A stretch of DNA of 64,000 nucleotides from Physcomitrium patens (GCF_000002425.4 NC_037255.1:7384063-7448062), one strand, 5' to 3'. Shown: positions 20,661 to 32,870, counted from the stretch's first letter. Program-made: numbers and translations. Notes: generated by a model not told the origin, from the sequence alone.

Positions 20661-22450
20661 CTATACTCTAGAGTAATTACATCTATCGCAAACAAGTCTG
20701 CATCGGGTAGTGTATCGTTAATGGATTCATTATCCAATATATTGGATAACTAAGATAAATGGTCCGCATTCAAATGTGATTTTTTTTATCTTACGTGAAT
20801 AGTAAAGTCAAATTCTTGCAAGAGTAAAATCCATCATATAATATGACCACTCAATTGAGGCTTATTAATCAAATATTTTAAAGCATCATGGTCGATATGG
20901 AAAATAAATTTATAACCAAGAAGATAATATCAAAACTTTTGTATGGAATAAATCATCTTCAATGCTTCTCTTTCGGTTGTTGTATAATTTCTTTCAGCTA
21001 CTGCCAATTGACGACTTGCATAATAAATAGGGTGATCAAAACCTCGATCATCTTTCTGGCTTAGCACAAGACCAATCGCGACATTAGATGCATCCACATA
21101 AACTTGAAATGGTTTTGTCCAACAAAGTGCCACCAATATTGGTGCTGAAACTAATTTTTGTTTCAATGTATCGAATGCAATTGTACATTCTTTTGTCCAA
21201 AATGGATTGGTCCCATCGGTTGGTGGTTTCTTCAAGAGATTTATCAAGGGATGGCATATAACTATGAATAGATAGATAAATCATCGATAATAACTGACAT
21301 GGCCGACAAATGCTTAAACACCCATAACAGTATTTGGTTGCTTTAATCTACTATAATTTTTATTTTATTCAGATCAGTAGCAATGCTTTCCATCAAAACT
21401 ATATGATCCAAAAGTTTACAAGAAGGTACACCAAATTGGTATTTTTTTGAATTTAAAGAAATTTCATATTTGGCACATTGATTCAAATATTGATCGAGAC
21501 ATTCTAAATGCTTGGCTCTCGCACTAAATGTACAAAAATCATCTAGAAATATTTCCATTGAAATTCGTAGATAATCTTGGAATGCTTGCATCATTACCCT
21601 TTGAAATATAGCTGGTGCATTACAAAGCCCAAACGACATAACTTTATAGGCAAAGGTCCCCCAATCAGTAGTAAAAGTAGTTTTTAACTGATCTTCTTTT
21701 GCAATCTTAACTTGGTTATAACTAGAGAATCTATCAAAAAATGAATAACATTCATGTGCAGTGACAGCATCCAATATACTATACATGAATGGTAAAGGAA
21801 AATAATTCTTTTTAGTAGCTACATTTAATTTATAAAAATCTTGAGAGATGCAAACTTTTCCATTCTTTTTTGGTACCATAACAATTGATGAAATCCATTC
21901 ATTGAAAGGAACTAGATAGATAAATCCAACCTTCAAGAGTTTATCCAGCTCTTCTTTTACTATAAGTAAGTATTTTGGATTAAGTCGATGTTATCTTTGG
22001 CATACTAGTATAGCGTTCTCCTCCAATATAATTCAATGCTCACAAACTTCAACTGGATTTTCTTTCAAATCTACATACGACCATACGAAAGCAGTTTTAT
22101 GCATTAAAAAGTAATCCACCCAAATTTCTTTCTCCTTGCCTTTTATACCATCGTAAATTTGAATGATTTTGGGAGCCTCCTTTGTATCTAAATTAATTGA
22201 TTGACATCATGGAATTTTAGAAGTCTCTAAAATAATGTTTTGCTCAATTCTAGAATCTTTCATAAAATCTGACAAATTAGAACTTTTCAACTCCAATTCC
22301 ATAGCACTAACATAATTAACATCCTGTCTATTCATCCAATATGCAATCATATGATCAAAATCGTCAATAATATTTGGAGGAACTAAGTACTCTCTCGGTC
22401 CTCTACATTGATATTTCATTCTAGAGTGCTCAATAACTTATCTTATATCA
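20661..22450 (-). pseudogene. pol: Reverse transcriptase and RNase H of T1 (broken)
   Basis: RT at 21343-21936 is open for 197 codons. It reads WISSIVMVPKKNGKVCISQD, FPLPFMYSILD, SFFDRFSSYNQ, VMSFGLCNAPAIFQRVM and the active site IFLDDFCTFSARAKHLECLD. RNase H and the connection are at 20930-21247 (FWTKECTIAFDTLKQKL, PFQVYVDASNVAIGLVLSQ, YYASRQLAVAERNYTTTERE). The FLDDF active site and the CTFSARAKHL block resemble Tat-lineage RTs rather than chromoviruses. The upstream stretch to 22450 carries a linker (DFDHMIAYWMNRQDVNYVSA). Confidence 0.88.
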
Positions 22451-23340
22451 GCATAAATTACGTCAGGTGTACTAATTTCTTCTTCTATAGACTCATCTTC
22501 ATAATTCGACGTGAATTCTGAACTGGCAACTTGAGTTTCTCTGTGATATTTGACAAGGTACATTTGAAGCACAATTTTATCATTACCTTTCCTAATTGTC
22601 AATGTATTACGGCCCTAGTTATTTCGAGCTTTAGGTTGATACAACCACAATCACCCCAATAAAATTGGATATGTCAATATAGAGCTTCGCAATCAAAAAA
22701 TAATATAATCAATTTTGTAGGTAATCCCCGTAATTACTATATCAATACTTCGTGAAATATCCATAGATTTAACTCGACTAGAGTCATCCATTCTCAAAAC
22801 TACTATAGTAGGCAATAAGTAATCCAAATCCAACTCCTCTATTATAGCAGCATTCATAAGATTTACACTAGATCCTCCGTCTACTTACACTCTCAATACT
22901 AATACTCCATCAATTGAGACATCAATCGTTGGTGCACCCAGATTGGGATTCAAAATTACTTCTCGAATTTCATTATTTTATAATCTGCGATGAATTAATG
23001 AAGAATTCAAGATAGTTTGGTACTCAGGTACTACCGCCAATAGTTGCTTCAAAGAGATTGTGGGCTATATGGTGCCCAAATCTTTTAGAATATCATATGG
23101 TTCTATATTAGTGATAATTTCCAATGTCTGTTTCTGCTTCCCAATCCTAGACATCGACGCAGGTAAATTGATTTTCTCTATATTAGAAATTGGTAAAGCT
23201 ACTGGAACTAAATTTGATGGAGCTTGTAATATCGATTCTTTCAACGGATAAGATTGTTCTCCCAATTGGGCTGATATTGGTTTCTTAGAATTCATGCCTT
23301 TGAGAAGATCTTTTAATGGAAAGGACATTTTTCAAAACTG
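22451..23340 (-). pseudogene. pol: Protease region of T1
   Basis: The minus strand contains the segment QLGEQSYPLKESILQAPSNL (23065-23328) and further on VDGGSSVNLMNAA, a retropepsin active site of the D-G-G-S type, near 22860-22900. Stops divide it. T2 keeps the first segment but has lost the active-site part. Confidence 0.75.
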
Positions 23341-25390
23341 TGTGGAGAACTGAACAGCTTGAAATAGAACTGAAGCCTCCATAATCGGTACCTCATTAGG
23401 ATGCACAATCGATTCAAGTCTTTTACTCAGTAAGGTGCCTACATCAGGACCTGGATTGGATGGCCCTATAATTGGATTCAATTGGTCCTTCACTTCAGGA
23501 TCACCCAAATGTTAAATTGGTCCTTTGTTCTTTTGCTGACTTCTTGTAAGGACAAGTTGGACTGCTTCTATCCAATAAACTGGTGATTCTTTTGTCCTAT
23601 TATTTTTTTCATCTACAATTTATACAGTCAATTGTATCTTCTGATTATGATTATTAGGATTAAATAGAACATTGCATTGATAATGAATATGACCCAATTG
23701 CTTGTAATTTCTACATACTTGAGCATATTCATCTATAAACCTTACATTAGGACATTCACTAGGATAATGACCAATTTGCCGATACTGGTAGCAATACAGT
23801 GGTTTTCGACCTATATCGTCATGTACACTTGGAGTCTCTACAGGAATATATCTACTAGGCCGATTTGAGGTAGCCATAATAAATGATCTTAGCTGACCAA
23901 TTGCTACAGGTAGAGAATTGGATTGTTGAATTGGTATAGTTTGGAGATTACCTCCCTGATTATTTCCATCATTCTGCATATTTGTTCTATAAACCGGATT
24001 ATAATTAGTATTTTGAAAATTCTCAAAACCACGATTAGGTCGATTATAGTGATTAGTATTCCAACCACCCATATTTCTAATTTATACTTGATTAACATCC
24101 CATTGATTTGGTTGTATTAACGTCTAGTTATTGAATTATTGTTGCCTTTGTAAATGCCAACAATTTTGGGTAAGGTGCTTTCTTCCACAAAATGTACATT
24201 GAACACCCATTTGTTTGGATGATGGACATTCCGTATCAAAATGACCTTGTCCCTTATAATTATTACACCATACATTAGGTCTCGTATTAGAAGGCTTATG
24301 CTGTTTCTCATTGTATTTAGCCAAATTCACGACCAATTCTTCCATCTTCTTTGTTAGATTTAATAACAATGCTTCATTTGGATCTTTAACAGTTGCATTT
24401 GTGAACAACTCCGTTTATTGATAAGTTCGTGATGTAAAATAAGGTGTCATTGTTATTGGCGCTATTGCTTGGAATGGGGTAGCATTAATTGATTTTTGCA
24501 ACATAACATTCTTCACATTCGAATCAGCCATTTGTGGATAATTACCTATCGATACATTTTTTGATTGTATTTGTCGGCTTCCTGAACTTTGAATCATCGT
24601 GGCTCCCATTTTTAAGAATTGGTCATAATAACATTCTTTCCACACCTTTACTCGTGCCAACGATGCCTCTACCATAGCTGATGGAGCCTCTTTTACAAAC
24701 ATTTTCAATTTTGATGGATGCAAACCATTGATTAATATCAACAATATAAATGCCTCTAGTATTTGATTATTTAACCATTTATGAAGTATATTTTAATGAC
24801 TTGGCCATAAAAGGACTCTATTGATTCTTCCACAAATATTCTACTATTCATAAAACTTTCTCTAAGCCGATCTTTAAATCCAATTGGTCTAAAATGGATT
24901 AAGAAGGTATTCTTCAAGGCATTCTAATTGAAAAATCTATCCACAAGTTGCCGATTATACCATTCAAAAGTTGTATCTTTTAAAGTTGTTGGCAACCATC
25001 TCAACCAAATGTCTTCAATTCTACCATTATTGGCCATGTAGGCTATCAAGAATTGAGATATATGGTGATTGGAATTAGAGCCCGACCAACCACTAAAAGT
25101 AGATAATGGTGCCACACTTGTAGTTTGATCTCCTACTGCTTCTATTTATTCCGCAATTGATACTTTTGGTACTCCCGCGGCCATTGGTGTTATCATTGGT
25201 CTCTTTGCTATTTGAATTTGAATTTTCTTCCTTTGGTTTTTCTTGGACCTATAATTCTTTTTTGTCATTCTTGTAAGAGATTTCTTATACGTAATCGCTC
25301 CTGTCTTTCTTTTGCTTGTCAATTAATTCTTTGATAATCTTTTCTTTTATAATTATCATTCATAATCTTTCATTTTTCTTTACAAAATCA
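23341..25390 (-). pseudogene. gag: Gag of T1 with four zinc knuckles (broken)
   Basis: The capsid is at 24924-25115 (STFSGWSGSNSNHHISQFLI, WLRWLPTTLKDTTFEWYN). The middle is at 24415-24744. Knuckles lie at 24136-24300 and 23620-23820: CNNYKGQGHFDTEC, CTFCGRKHLTQNC, CYQYRQIGHYPSEC and CRNYKQLGHIHYQC. Three of the four have Tyr in place of the second Cys. T2 keeps Cys at that place in the third knuckle, so the change is decay in this copy. The N-terminal part (25116-25390) is broken. Confidence 0.85.
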
Positions 25391-25513
25391 ATATTGCCTT
25401 GAATTATAACTCACATATTTGTAATCCTAAAATTTATTCTTCTCACATTCTCATTCAACATATAATTTCATCTCTCATACAATCAATTTCTAATATTTCA
25501 TATTGTTAATATT

Positions 25514-25531
25514 TCCTTGGCAGCAGTGCCA
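25514..25531 (-). other. Primer-binding site of T1
   Basis: TGGCACTGCTGCCAAGGA on the minus strand, just inside the LTR. T2 (33741) and T3 (40046) have the identical sequence. It resembles the tRNA-Asp site used by many Athila/Tat elements (TGGCGCCGTTGCCGGGGA) with five differences, so the tRNA is uncertain. Confidence 0.6.
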
Positions 25532-25534
25532 AAA

Positions 25535-26300
25535 TGTTCTTGTTGTATTTAAGCTTCAATATATCAAAGCAATTGAATTAATAGAAGTGGATTTGAACAC
25601 AGGAAAAGACTGATTTTATGAATTGGGTCTGTTAGTGTCACAATTGACTGTACTCTAGCTATCTGAAATCAATTATTAAACTACAAAATACCAAGGCTTA
25701 TTACTTTTGTCTTAATTCAACACATAATTCATTCTGCGACTATCAATTTAGCAATACTTCCATATTCTTATCGGTTCATCTCCTACTTACTCTCTTTGTG
25801 GTTTATATATATTCAATTATTGATCTCCAACTTACTTATTATATTCAATTTCTCAATTCATCATACAAATTTAATATCTTCACTTAACACAACACAATTC
25901 GATAATCTCAATTCTCAAGGTCATAGATTTTCTCCAAAACGGTCAGTCCAAAGTCATATTCTACAATATTCTAATCATAGTTTCAATAATACTTCTCTCA
26001 ATCACAATTCTTCATAAGCAAATAATAAAAGCAAAAAAAAAAAGGAGGTAGCACCAAGCTTACTCCGGCTTACGACTCTCATAGTCTGGCCATGATCTCC
26101 CTTTTTTCAACCTTTTTATTTTACCAAAAAATGGACCATCGGCCAGCAGATTCTAAATATTATGAACCTTTGAATTCTTAACCGTTTATTCCACAAACAA
26201 CCTACTATTACTAACTAAACTGCCTAACCATAAGTCTAATTCTGAAGGTTGTCAATAACCAACCACTAACTTATTACAAAATTTATTTCCATATTCTACA
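25535..26300 (-). repeat. 5' LTR of T1
   Basis: 766 bp; TGTAGAATATG... at 26300 to ...AAGAACA at 25535 on the minus strand. Aligns with 32971-33737 and 39273-40042. The small plus-strand frame inside it (25796-26017) is LTR sequence. Confidence 0.93.
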
Positions 26301-26302
26301 AG

Positions 26303-27334
26303 TACATTGAGAAAAATTTGGCTAAGACTTTTATTTGACATTTTAAGTCATCAATCGGTATTTCGATATTACTTTTAAAGAAAAAAGATAGATTCTTATA
26401 AATGTGTGTATTATCATTGTCTTAATAAAATCATGATAAAGAATCGATATTTATTGTCCTTGATATTTAGACATCTTGATCAACTTAGCCAAGCAAAGAT
26501 CTTTACAAATATTGATCTATGATGTGCACATAACTTGATATGCTTTAAAGAAGGAGATGAATAAAAGACAATATTTTGTACTAGGTATAGATATTTTGAA
26601 TATAATATCATGCTTCTTGGACTTATCAATGCTCCAATGATTTTCCAATATTTAATGAATGACATATTTTACAAGCATCTCGATGACTTTGTTGTGATCT
26701 ATTTGGATGATATTCTAATCTTTTCTAAGAATCTAGAAGATCACAAAAAACATGTATGACTTGTGCTGGAAAAGCCATGAAGTACTAGGCTATATGAAAA
26801 ACAGAAAAAGTGTGTATTTCATGCACCTCAAGTCAAATTTGTTGAATATGTTATTTCCAACATAGGCTTTTTTCTAGATCCAAAGAAGCTACAAGCAATC
26901 ATGGATTGGATAAAGCCAAAAACTATATGTGATGTTCAATGCTTTCTTGAATTTATAACCTTTAGAGGATTTTTCTTAAGAATTACTCTAAGGTTGCTAC
27001 TTATGCAATTGACATGCAAGGAAAAATTAGGAGTTTCTTATGCAAAGTAGAGAAATTTTTTTAAAGCTTAAAAGATACTTTCACAATGGCTTTAATTTTG
27101 ATACATCCAGATTTCAAGAAGTCCTATTTTATGGAGATAAATGCCTCAAAATTTGTATTGAAAGCAATCTTATCGCAATATGGAGAAGATGGCAAACTTC
27201 ATCCAATTGCATTCTATTCTAAAAAATTCTTAGCTATAGAAATTAACTATAAAATCTACAATAAAAAACTATTTGCTATTATAGATTCTTTTCAAGAATG
27301 GCACCACTTTCTTGAAAGCACCTCTCATCAGGTG

Positions 27335-27378
<44 letters not shown>

Positions 27379-27560
27379 TCATAAGAATCTTAAATACTTC
27401 ATATCAACTCAAGTCTTGAACCGTCACCAAGCGTGTTGGAATATATCTTTATCATGATTTGACTTTTGTTTTACATATTGATCTAAGAGCCAACAAAGGT
27501 TATCAGATGCATTATCAAGATATTCCTATTTTGAACCAAAAGAAGGCAAGACAACATATG
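26303..27560 (+). pseudogene. pol: RT and RNase H of CHR-3 (broken)
   Basis: Starts YIEKNLAKTFI, the same RT block as at 11480 in CHR-2. The active site YLDDILIFSKN lies near 26698-26730, and FVEYVISN follows. RNase H is open at 27086-27457 (YFMEINASKFVLKAILSQYG, LHPIAFYSKKFLAIEINYKI). A TA repeat interrupts it near 27340. Several stops occur throughout. Confidence 0.85.
27338..27376 (+). repeat. (TA)n microsatellite inside RNase H
   Basis: About 38 bp of alternating TA, read as repeated Ile-Tyr, replacing the few residues expected between HQVI and DHKNLKYF. The frame stays open across it. Confidence 0.95.
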
Positions 27561-27599
27561 ATCAACAATAGACAACCTTATTAAAACCTAAATAATTTT

Positions 27600-29050
27600 A
27601 TCTTTGAGAAACCAATGTATCAATGCCTAAGGATTTATTATTTCTTAATCAAGTTTATAAAGCCTCAAACATGGACTCTCTTTTTCTTAATATCAAGCAT
27701 CTTGCCAATAATCTTCTTGAAGAATCTTCTAAATTCAAATATGAAGTCAACTTCTTGTTCTTTGAAGAATATTTGTTTATTCTTAAAGGACCAACTCACC
27801 TGTGTGTTCTTCAAATATACCATGATTTTCCTTCATCTGAACATTTTGTATTTAATAAGACCTTGGACCTTGTATCTAGAGACTTTTGGTGGCTTAAAAT
27901 GTGTAAGGACTTTAAGGAATTCCTACTATCATGTGATACTTGTTCAAGATCAAAGAATCTTCAACATTAGCTATATGGACTTTTTCAATTTCTTCCTATT
28001 CTAAGACAACTCTAGTCATCTATCTCTATGGATTTCATTACAAATCTCCTACCATCAAACTCATTTGACACTATCTTTGTAATTATTGATTGGTTGACCA
28101 AGATGGCATATTTTATACTTTGTAAGAAATCAATTACTAATGAAGACATGGCAAGACTTTTTATTGACAATGTCTATCATTACCATGGATTGCTAGTTGA
28201 CATTGTGTTGGATTGTGGGCCACAATTTATATCAAGGTTTTAGAAGATACTTTTCAAGATTCTTAAGATTGGCATCAATATTTTCTCTACCTTCCACCCT
28301 CAAATTGATGGCCAAATAGAGTGGATCAACCAAATTCTTGAGTAATATTTGAGGTGCACTATCAACTATTAACAAGACGATTGAATTTCCTACTTATTAT
28401 TGAAAAATTTTCCATATAACAATACAATCCATGTATCTATGAAGCAAACACTATTCTACTCACACTACGATCATCATCCAAAGTTGAATATAATAGAGCC
28501 TTCAAAGTTGGCAAATCTAGCAATAGAGGAGTTTGCTATAAAGATGGCCGAACTTCAAGAAACCATGAAGATTCACCTAGAAAGGGCTCAACAATGTTAT
28601 AAGCTATTGGCAGACAAATTGAGGAAAGAACATCCCATATTTCAAGTTGGTGACAAAGTATGGCTTCTTCACTACAATATAAAAACCAAGAGGCTATGTA
28701 ATAAGTTGGACTACTAAAGATTAGAACCATTTGTGATTTAGAAATAAATTAATTATGTAACTTATTGCTTAGAGTTACTTTCATCCATCAAGATTCATTC
28801 AATTTTTCATGTTTCACTTTTAAAAAGGTATAAAGAATCAAACATACTAGGTTGAAGACAACCACTACCTTTTATAATTGAAATCAATAACCATATTGAA
28901 TTAGAAATAGAAGAGGTATTAGATTTAAGGATAAAATATAGAAGACTTGAATATCTAGTCCATTGGCACGGATATGATATCAATGATTGTACATAGAAAC
29001 TAGCTAATAATCTTATAAATGCACAAATAAATATTTGAAGGTTCCATCAA
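27600..29050 (+). pseudogene. pol: Integrase with chromodomain, CHR-3 (broken)
   Basis: The zinc part at 27623-27970 reads LQIYHDFPSSEHFVFNKTLD and CDTCSRS. The core at 28028-28243 has D in FVIIDWLTKM and D in DIVLDCGPQF, with the E region (DGQIEWINQ) following a stop. The C-terminal part is at 28400-28717 (VGDKVWLLHYNIKTKRLCNK). The chromodomain at ~28895-29040 reads ELEIEEVLDLR and EYLVHWHGYDIND, then a stop where TWEP is expected. Confidence 0.88.
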
Positions 29051-29369
29051 TAACATCTATCTAGACTAAAAGTGGCAAAATAAAAAATAGTAGCTTGATA
29101 AGATGGCTTCATCATGAAGATTCTTAATTCTTGGCCTCATAAGGAAGGAGAGGAGATAACTTTTGAAAAGATAATTATTGTCAAATGTTTAGAACAATAT
29201 AAGTCAGTAGTTTGAATTCATGACCATAGTCTGTTTATATTCTTTTGGTCTGTCTACTTTATATGATATGGATAGTCAAGAAATAGATGCTTTAGTAGTC
29301 ATACCATCTCAACCAAGTAGCTTGCAGAGACAATCTCGAGATGAAGAGTTGCTTGAACTATGAAGATTT

Positions 29370-29640
29370 CAAAAGATACCTAGTAATAGGTTACTAATAA
29401 TTATATTTGAAGTAGAACTTACTTATGAAGGATGTTTAGAAGGAAATTTTGTAAGACAATTCTATAATAAAGATACTGAAGTTCATCGTTGATCATAAGT
29501 AGAAGGCTTAGGATAATATCAATGGCTACAAGGGCCTATAAATCATTTGCCTTTGAAAAAAATGACTGGAATATATAGAAGACATGATGCGACAGATCTT
29601 CAACTTCTTACGCATATATTAGCTTGCTACAATATTGCTT
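29370..29640 (+). pseudogene. Conserved tail segment of CHR-3
   Basis: A diverged copy of the post-chromodomain segment; the recognisable core is YQWLQGPINHLPLKKMTG with an upstream EGNFVRQFYNKD. The region 29050-29370 before it has no open frame of note. Confidence 0.45.
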
Positions 29641-29672
29641 CTTAGAAACCTCAAAGCTAGAAGAAGATATGA

Positions 29673-30118
29673 TGTCATAGACATATAATTGAAGAAGATT
29701 ATAGAAGGTTCTAAAAGGTTACAAAAGGTTTCAAAAGGTTCTAGAAGGTACCAGTAGGTTCTAAAAAGGCTCTTGAAGGTTCTAAGAGGTTCCAAAAGAT
29801 TTTAGAATATTCTAGTAGATTCTAAGAAAGTTCTAGAAAGTTTGAGGAGATCCTAGAAGATTTTAGGATGATTTAGATGATTTAGGAAGTTCTCAAAGAA
29901 GATCCTTAGGCTTGCTTTGTTCTCAAACCTCATAGAAACATCTCAAGAAGCTTTTTAGGACCTAGTATATATAAAAGTCGAGGTTGAGGAGATCCTCAGT
30001 CTTGACAATTCACTTCTTGTAGTCTAGTCAGGATCTTCTTGCCTTCTATCCAGTTGTTGTTCTAATGTCAAACTAACTCCATTTCTTAATCTTAAATCAT
30101 TGTCTTATATATGGTCTC
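29673..30118 (+). repeat. 3' LTR of CHR-3 (right edge approximate)
   Basis: Begins TGTCATAGACA after the purine-rich agctagaagaagatatga, matching the CHR LTR start TGTCACGGACA. It contains a minisatellite at its start and a TATA-like tatatataaaag near 29965. The end is uncertain: TGTCA at 30066-30070 is one candidate, and CHR-4 sequence is recognisable from ~30118. Confidence 0.6.
29690..29870 (+). repeat. Degenerate minisatellite, unit ~10-12 bp (aaggttctaga)
   Basis: About 14 imperfect units of the type gaaggttctaaa / aaaggttacaaa / gaaggtaccagt / gaggttccaaaa. Units vary by single substitutions and length by 1-2 bp. It lies at the start of the CHR-3 LTR. Confidence 0.85.
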
Positions 30119-31200
30119 TAATATTATATTTGAAATATCCATCCATGGTTTGAAATATAGTTTTTTATTTATCTCATTATTTGATGCGTATCAGATTATA
30201 TGCTCCTTATAGATCTATTTTTGTATATATCTTAGCTTGATTCATTTGATTTAGAAATCTACATCTTAAAGATAGTAGGTACCTATTCTTGATGGTGATC
30301 TTATTGAGTCTTTAATAATCAGTATTTATTTGTAATGATTCACCTTTTTTATTTATAAATAGAATTGAGGCTCCTACTAGAGATTTGAAATGGCATATAA
30401 AGTTCTTGACTAGATTCACTTCAGTCTACTCCTTGAGTTCAGCCAACTCATTTTGTGATAAATTGTAGATTGGTCCAAATGGTGGTTGTGCTCTTTCTTG
30501 AAGGTCAATTGAGTAGTCATAGAGATGATGTTTTGAAAGAGTATTTGCATTCTTTTTCTCAAATATATCTTAAAAATCTTAATATTGGCTTAAAATACCA
30601 CTTAAAAACTTTGTACTATTAGAAATAAATGTGGCATAAATGATACAAGGTGATCCTTCTTTTGCAGCATGTAAGAAAGCTCTTACACCTATAAATAGAA
30701 GTTTAATTATAATAGACTTGTGATTTTTTACTTGATTAATTACACTCTTAGTTATATTTTAAAAAAAATTAAGAATACGAGAAATCTAATTTATTCAACG
30801 TTTGTATTTTTTTAATCATGATAAATCTAAAATGATTGGATTAGAAAGAGATCTAATGATATTAAATACCACAAAGCTATTATGATCATTGGTTAATACT
30901 TTTATAGGAAAGATTTTGTGGTTAACATCTCCAAAAGATAATGGACAACCATCTATGACTTCTACATCAATAAATTTAGTTTTTCTCATTTAAGATATGC
31001 TAAGTCTTTTAGCAAATTCTTCATCTAAGGAATATGTTGAGGCTCTTCAATCTAATAAGGCAAAAGCTTTGTAATATTTAGGTCCTAAAATAATATTTAA
31101 TATAAAACAAAGAGAAGGTTTTAAGGAGAGAATAGGACTTCACTAGGTGTTATATAAGATTTCAATTGTACGATCCCTATTGTAGCTAAATAAACTTATT
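30119..31200 (-). pseudogene. pol: Protease and RT N-terminus, CHR-4 (broken)
   Basis: The nucleotide sequence parallels CHR-1 3360-4450 and CHR-2 11190-12240 throughout: the RT start (homologue of FVKKKDGS near 30350), the linker, and the protease near 31010-31080. No frame longer than 60 codons survives. Confidence 0.8.
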
Positions 31201-31239
31201 ATTTGATATATTATATTTTTTGATATTTTTATTCTTTAT

Positions 31240-32190
31240 TTTATAATTGCGTCACTTCTTTGCATAATGTTAAGTAATATATTTAGGTTCTCTACAATAT
31301 AAGCACAATCCTTTCTGATTGCAAGAAGTCTTTTCTTACTCAATAAGTAGTTTGAAATGTACCGCATCAATTTACATATCTTCTACTTCCAAATGTATGT
31401 GTTGAGGAGGAATTGGTATTGCCATTGAATTATAGTAATGTTGAGGCCTACTTATCCGACTTTCAATCAAAATTCAAAAAGTTGATTATTATACTTCACA
31501 AAAAAGTCTACTGCTTGATCCAATGTTAGAAGATCAAATAAGTTGAGCATCAATTTCTTTACCTCATATTGTAATCTATAGAAAAATTGGCTAATAAGTA
31601 CAACATCATCTCACTTGATATTAGTTGCAAGTTGTCAAAATTGTGAAGAATATTATATTAGAGATCAAATGTCTTATTACAAAATATAGATCTTATTGGT
31701 TGCAACATAAGTTGCATCATGTCCTCTATACATGGATCAAAACTTTGCCAAAAAAGCCTCCAAATTATCTAATATTAAATCTTGTGATTCAAAGAAAATT
31801 GAAAATCATGATAATGTTGAACTTAAAAGAAATGTACTAATAAATCTAATTTGTGATCTTGGAATTGAATAGCTTTGGAATTGGAGTTCAATCACAAATT
31901 ATATTTAATTTATAAATCCTCAAAACTTAGAGCTTGTGCTATCAAACTTCTCAAGGAGGGTAATTTTTGGTTCTCTACTATAGAAAAGATGTTCCAATGT
32001 AAGAGAAGGGATATGATTTGATACAAATATTGAAGCAGCTCCAATCATATCTATATCTTCATTTCTTGCCATTCTTGTTGCTCCTTGTAGTGATAAACTA
32101 TATTAATGCATTGCAAGCATTAACTCCTTCAATTGCTCTTGCATTTGTGCCATTGCACTCTTTATTTTAATAAGCTTTATCATGATAATA
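31240..32190 (-). pseudogene. gag: Gag of CHR-4 (broken)
   Basis: Parallels the gag of CHR-2 (12345-13255) base for base with many substitutions, including the knuckle region near 31290-31330 and the start codon region near 32180. No usable frame. Confidence 0.75.
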
Positions 32191-32352
32191 CTTTAAAAAA
32201 AGTATCTAATTTTTCTCAAGTCCTGTAGAAGAGAGGAGTAGACATCAAAGAAGATATCAATTTAAAAGATGGTAATCCATAACTTCTAATATGCTTATGT
32301 CTTAATCAAGAAAAGAGAAGGCTTTAATATTATAAGTATACTCTTGTCAATT

Positions 32353-32870
32353 TATTAAGGATAAGAATTAGATGAAATTAAGTAAATAAGTATAATAAAA
32401 TAGAAATAAAGAAGTATGTGTATTAAAAAGAAACAGAAATTGCTATTGCCAAAAGACAAAGAAATTAGAGACTGTTGAATTTATATTAGAAGAAAGAAAG
32501 GATTTAACAAGAGTAAAGAAGGCTTCATTCTTACCTCTATATATACTATCTACTTAGGATCTATGAGGCGACATTCTTTAGAACCTCCAAAAACATGTTG
32601 ACTTTGGATAACATTTATCTTTACTTTTAAGGCAAGTTTTCTATATGGCTATTACATAGTTAGATTGTTCTGCAAGTTGTCAATACATATAACATATGGA
32701 TAACTTGTTGACCAAGTTTATAACCTATCAATCAACTATAAAAATATGTTAAGTAAAAATAATATCTAAAAAGCTTCTAAGAAGCATTTTTAGAAGATAT
32801 TATGAAATGAATCTAGTTTTATCTAATTCTACCCATCTAAGTAACAAATTACAGTAGATATATATTTGTA
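32353..32870 (-). repeat. 5' LTR of CHR-4
   Basis: Aligns with the other CHR LTRs (aagtgaag/taacaagagtaaagaaggcttc block near 32510, tatatactatctac at 32540). Edges are approximate because both terminal motifs are mutated. Confidence 0.75.

Larger units (their letters stand above)
6205..26300 (-). mobile_element. T1: non-chromovirus Ty3/gypsy (Tat/Athila-like), split by two insertions
   Basis: A minus-strand element with its 5' LTR at 25535-26300 and 3' LTR remnant at 6205-6345. Its internal pieces are gag, protease, RT, RNase H and the integrase N-terminus (20216-25390), a short integrase core piece (14029-14197), and the integrase end plus coiled-coil frame (6403-7636). The gaps are filled by W1 and CHR-2, whose target duplications match T1 integrase sequence. 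Integrase lacks a chromodomain, and an extra frame follows it, as in Tat/Athila elements. T1 itself sits inside CHR-3: the plus-strand RT of CHR-3 begins directly at 26301. Confidence 0.88.
26301..30118 (+). mobile_element. CHR-3: 3' half of a plus-strand chromovirus
   Basis: Starts abruptly in RT at the T1 border (26301) and runs through RNase H, integrase, chromodomain and tail to an LTR at 29673-~30118. Its gag and protease half should lie left of T1, outside the window. More diverged and more broken than CHR-1/2, and its LTR contains a minisatellite the others lack. Its right end abuts CHR-4 RT sequence, so CHR-3 probably inserted there. Confidence 0.8.
30119..32870 (-). mobile_element. 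CHR-4: 5' half of a minus-strand chromovirus
   Basis: Minus-strand order LTR (32353-32870), gag, protease, RT N-terminus, ending at ~30119 where CHR-3 begins. Its missing RT-to-3'-LTR half should lie left of the window, beyond CHR-3's other end. Strongly decayed. Confidence 0.8.
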
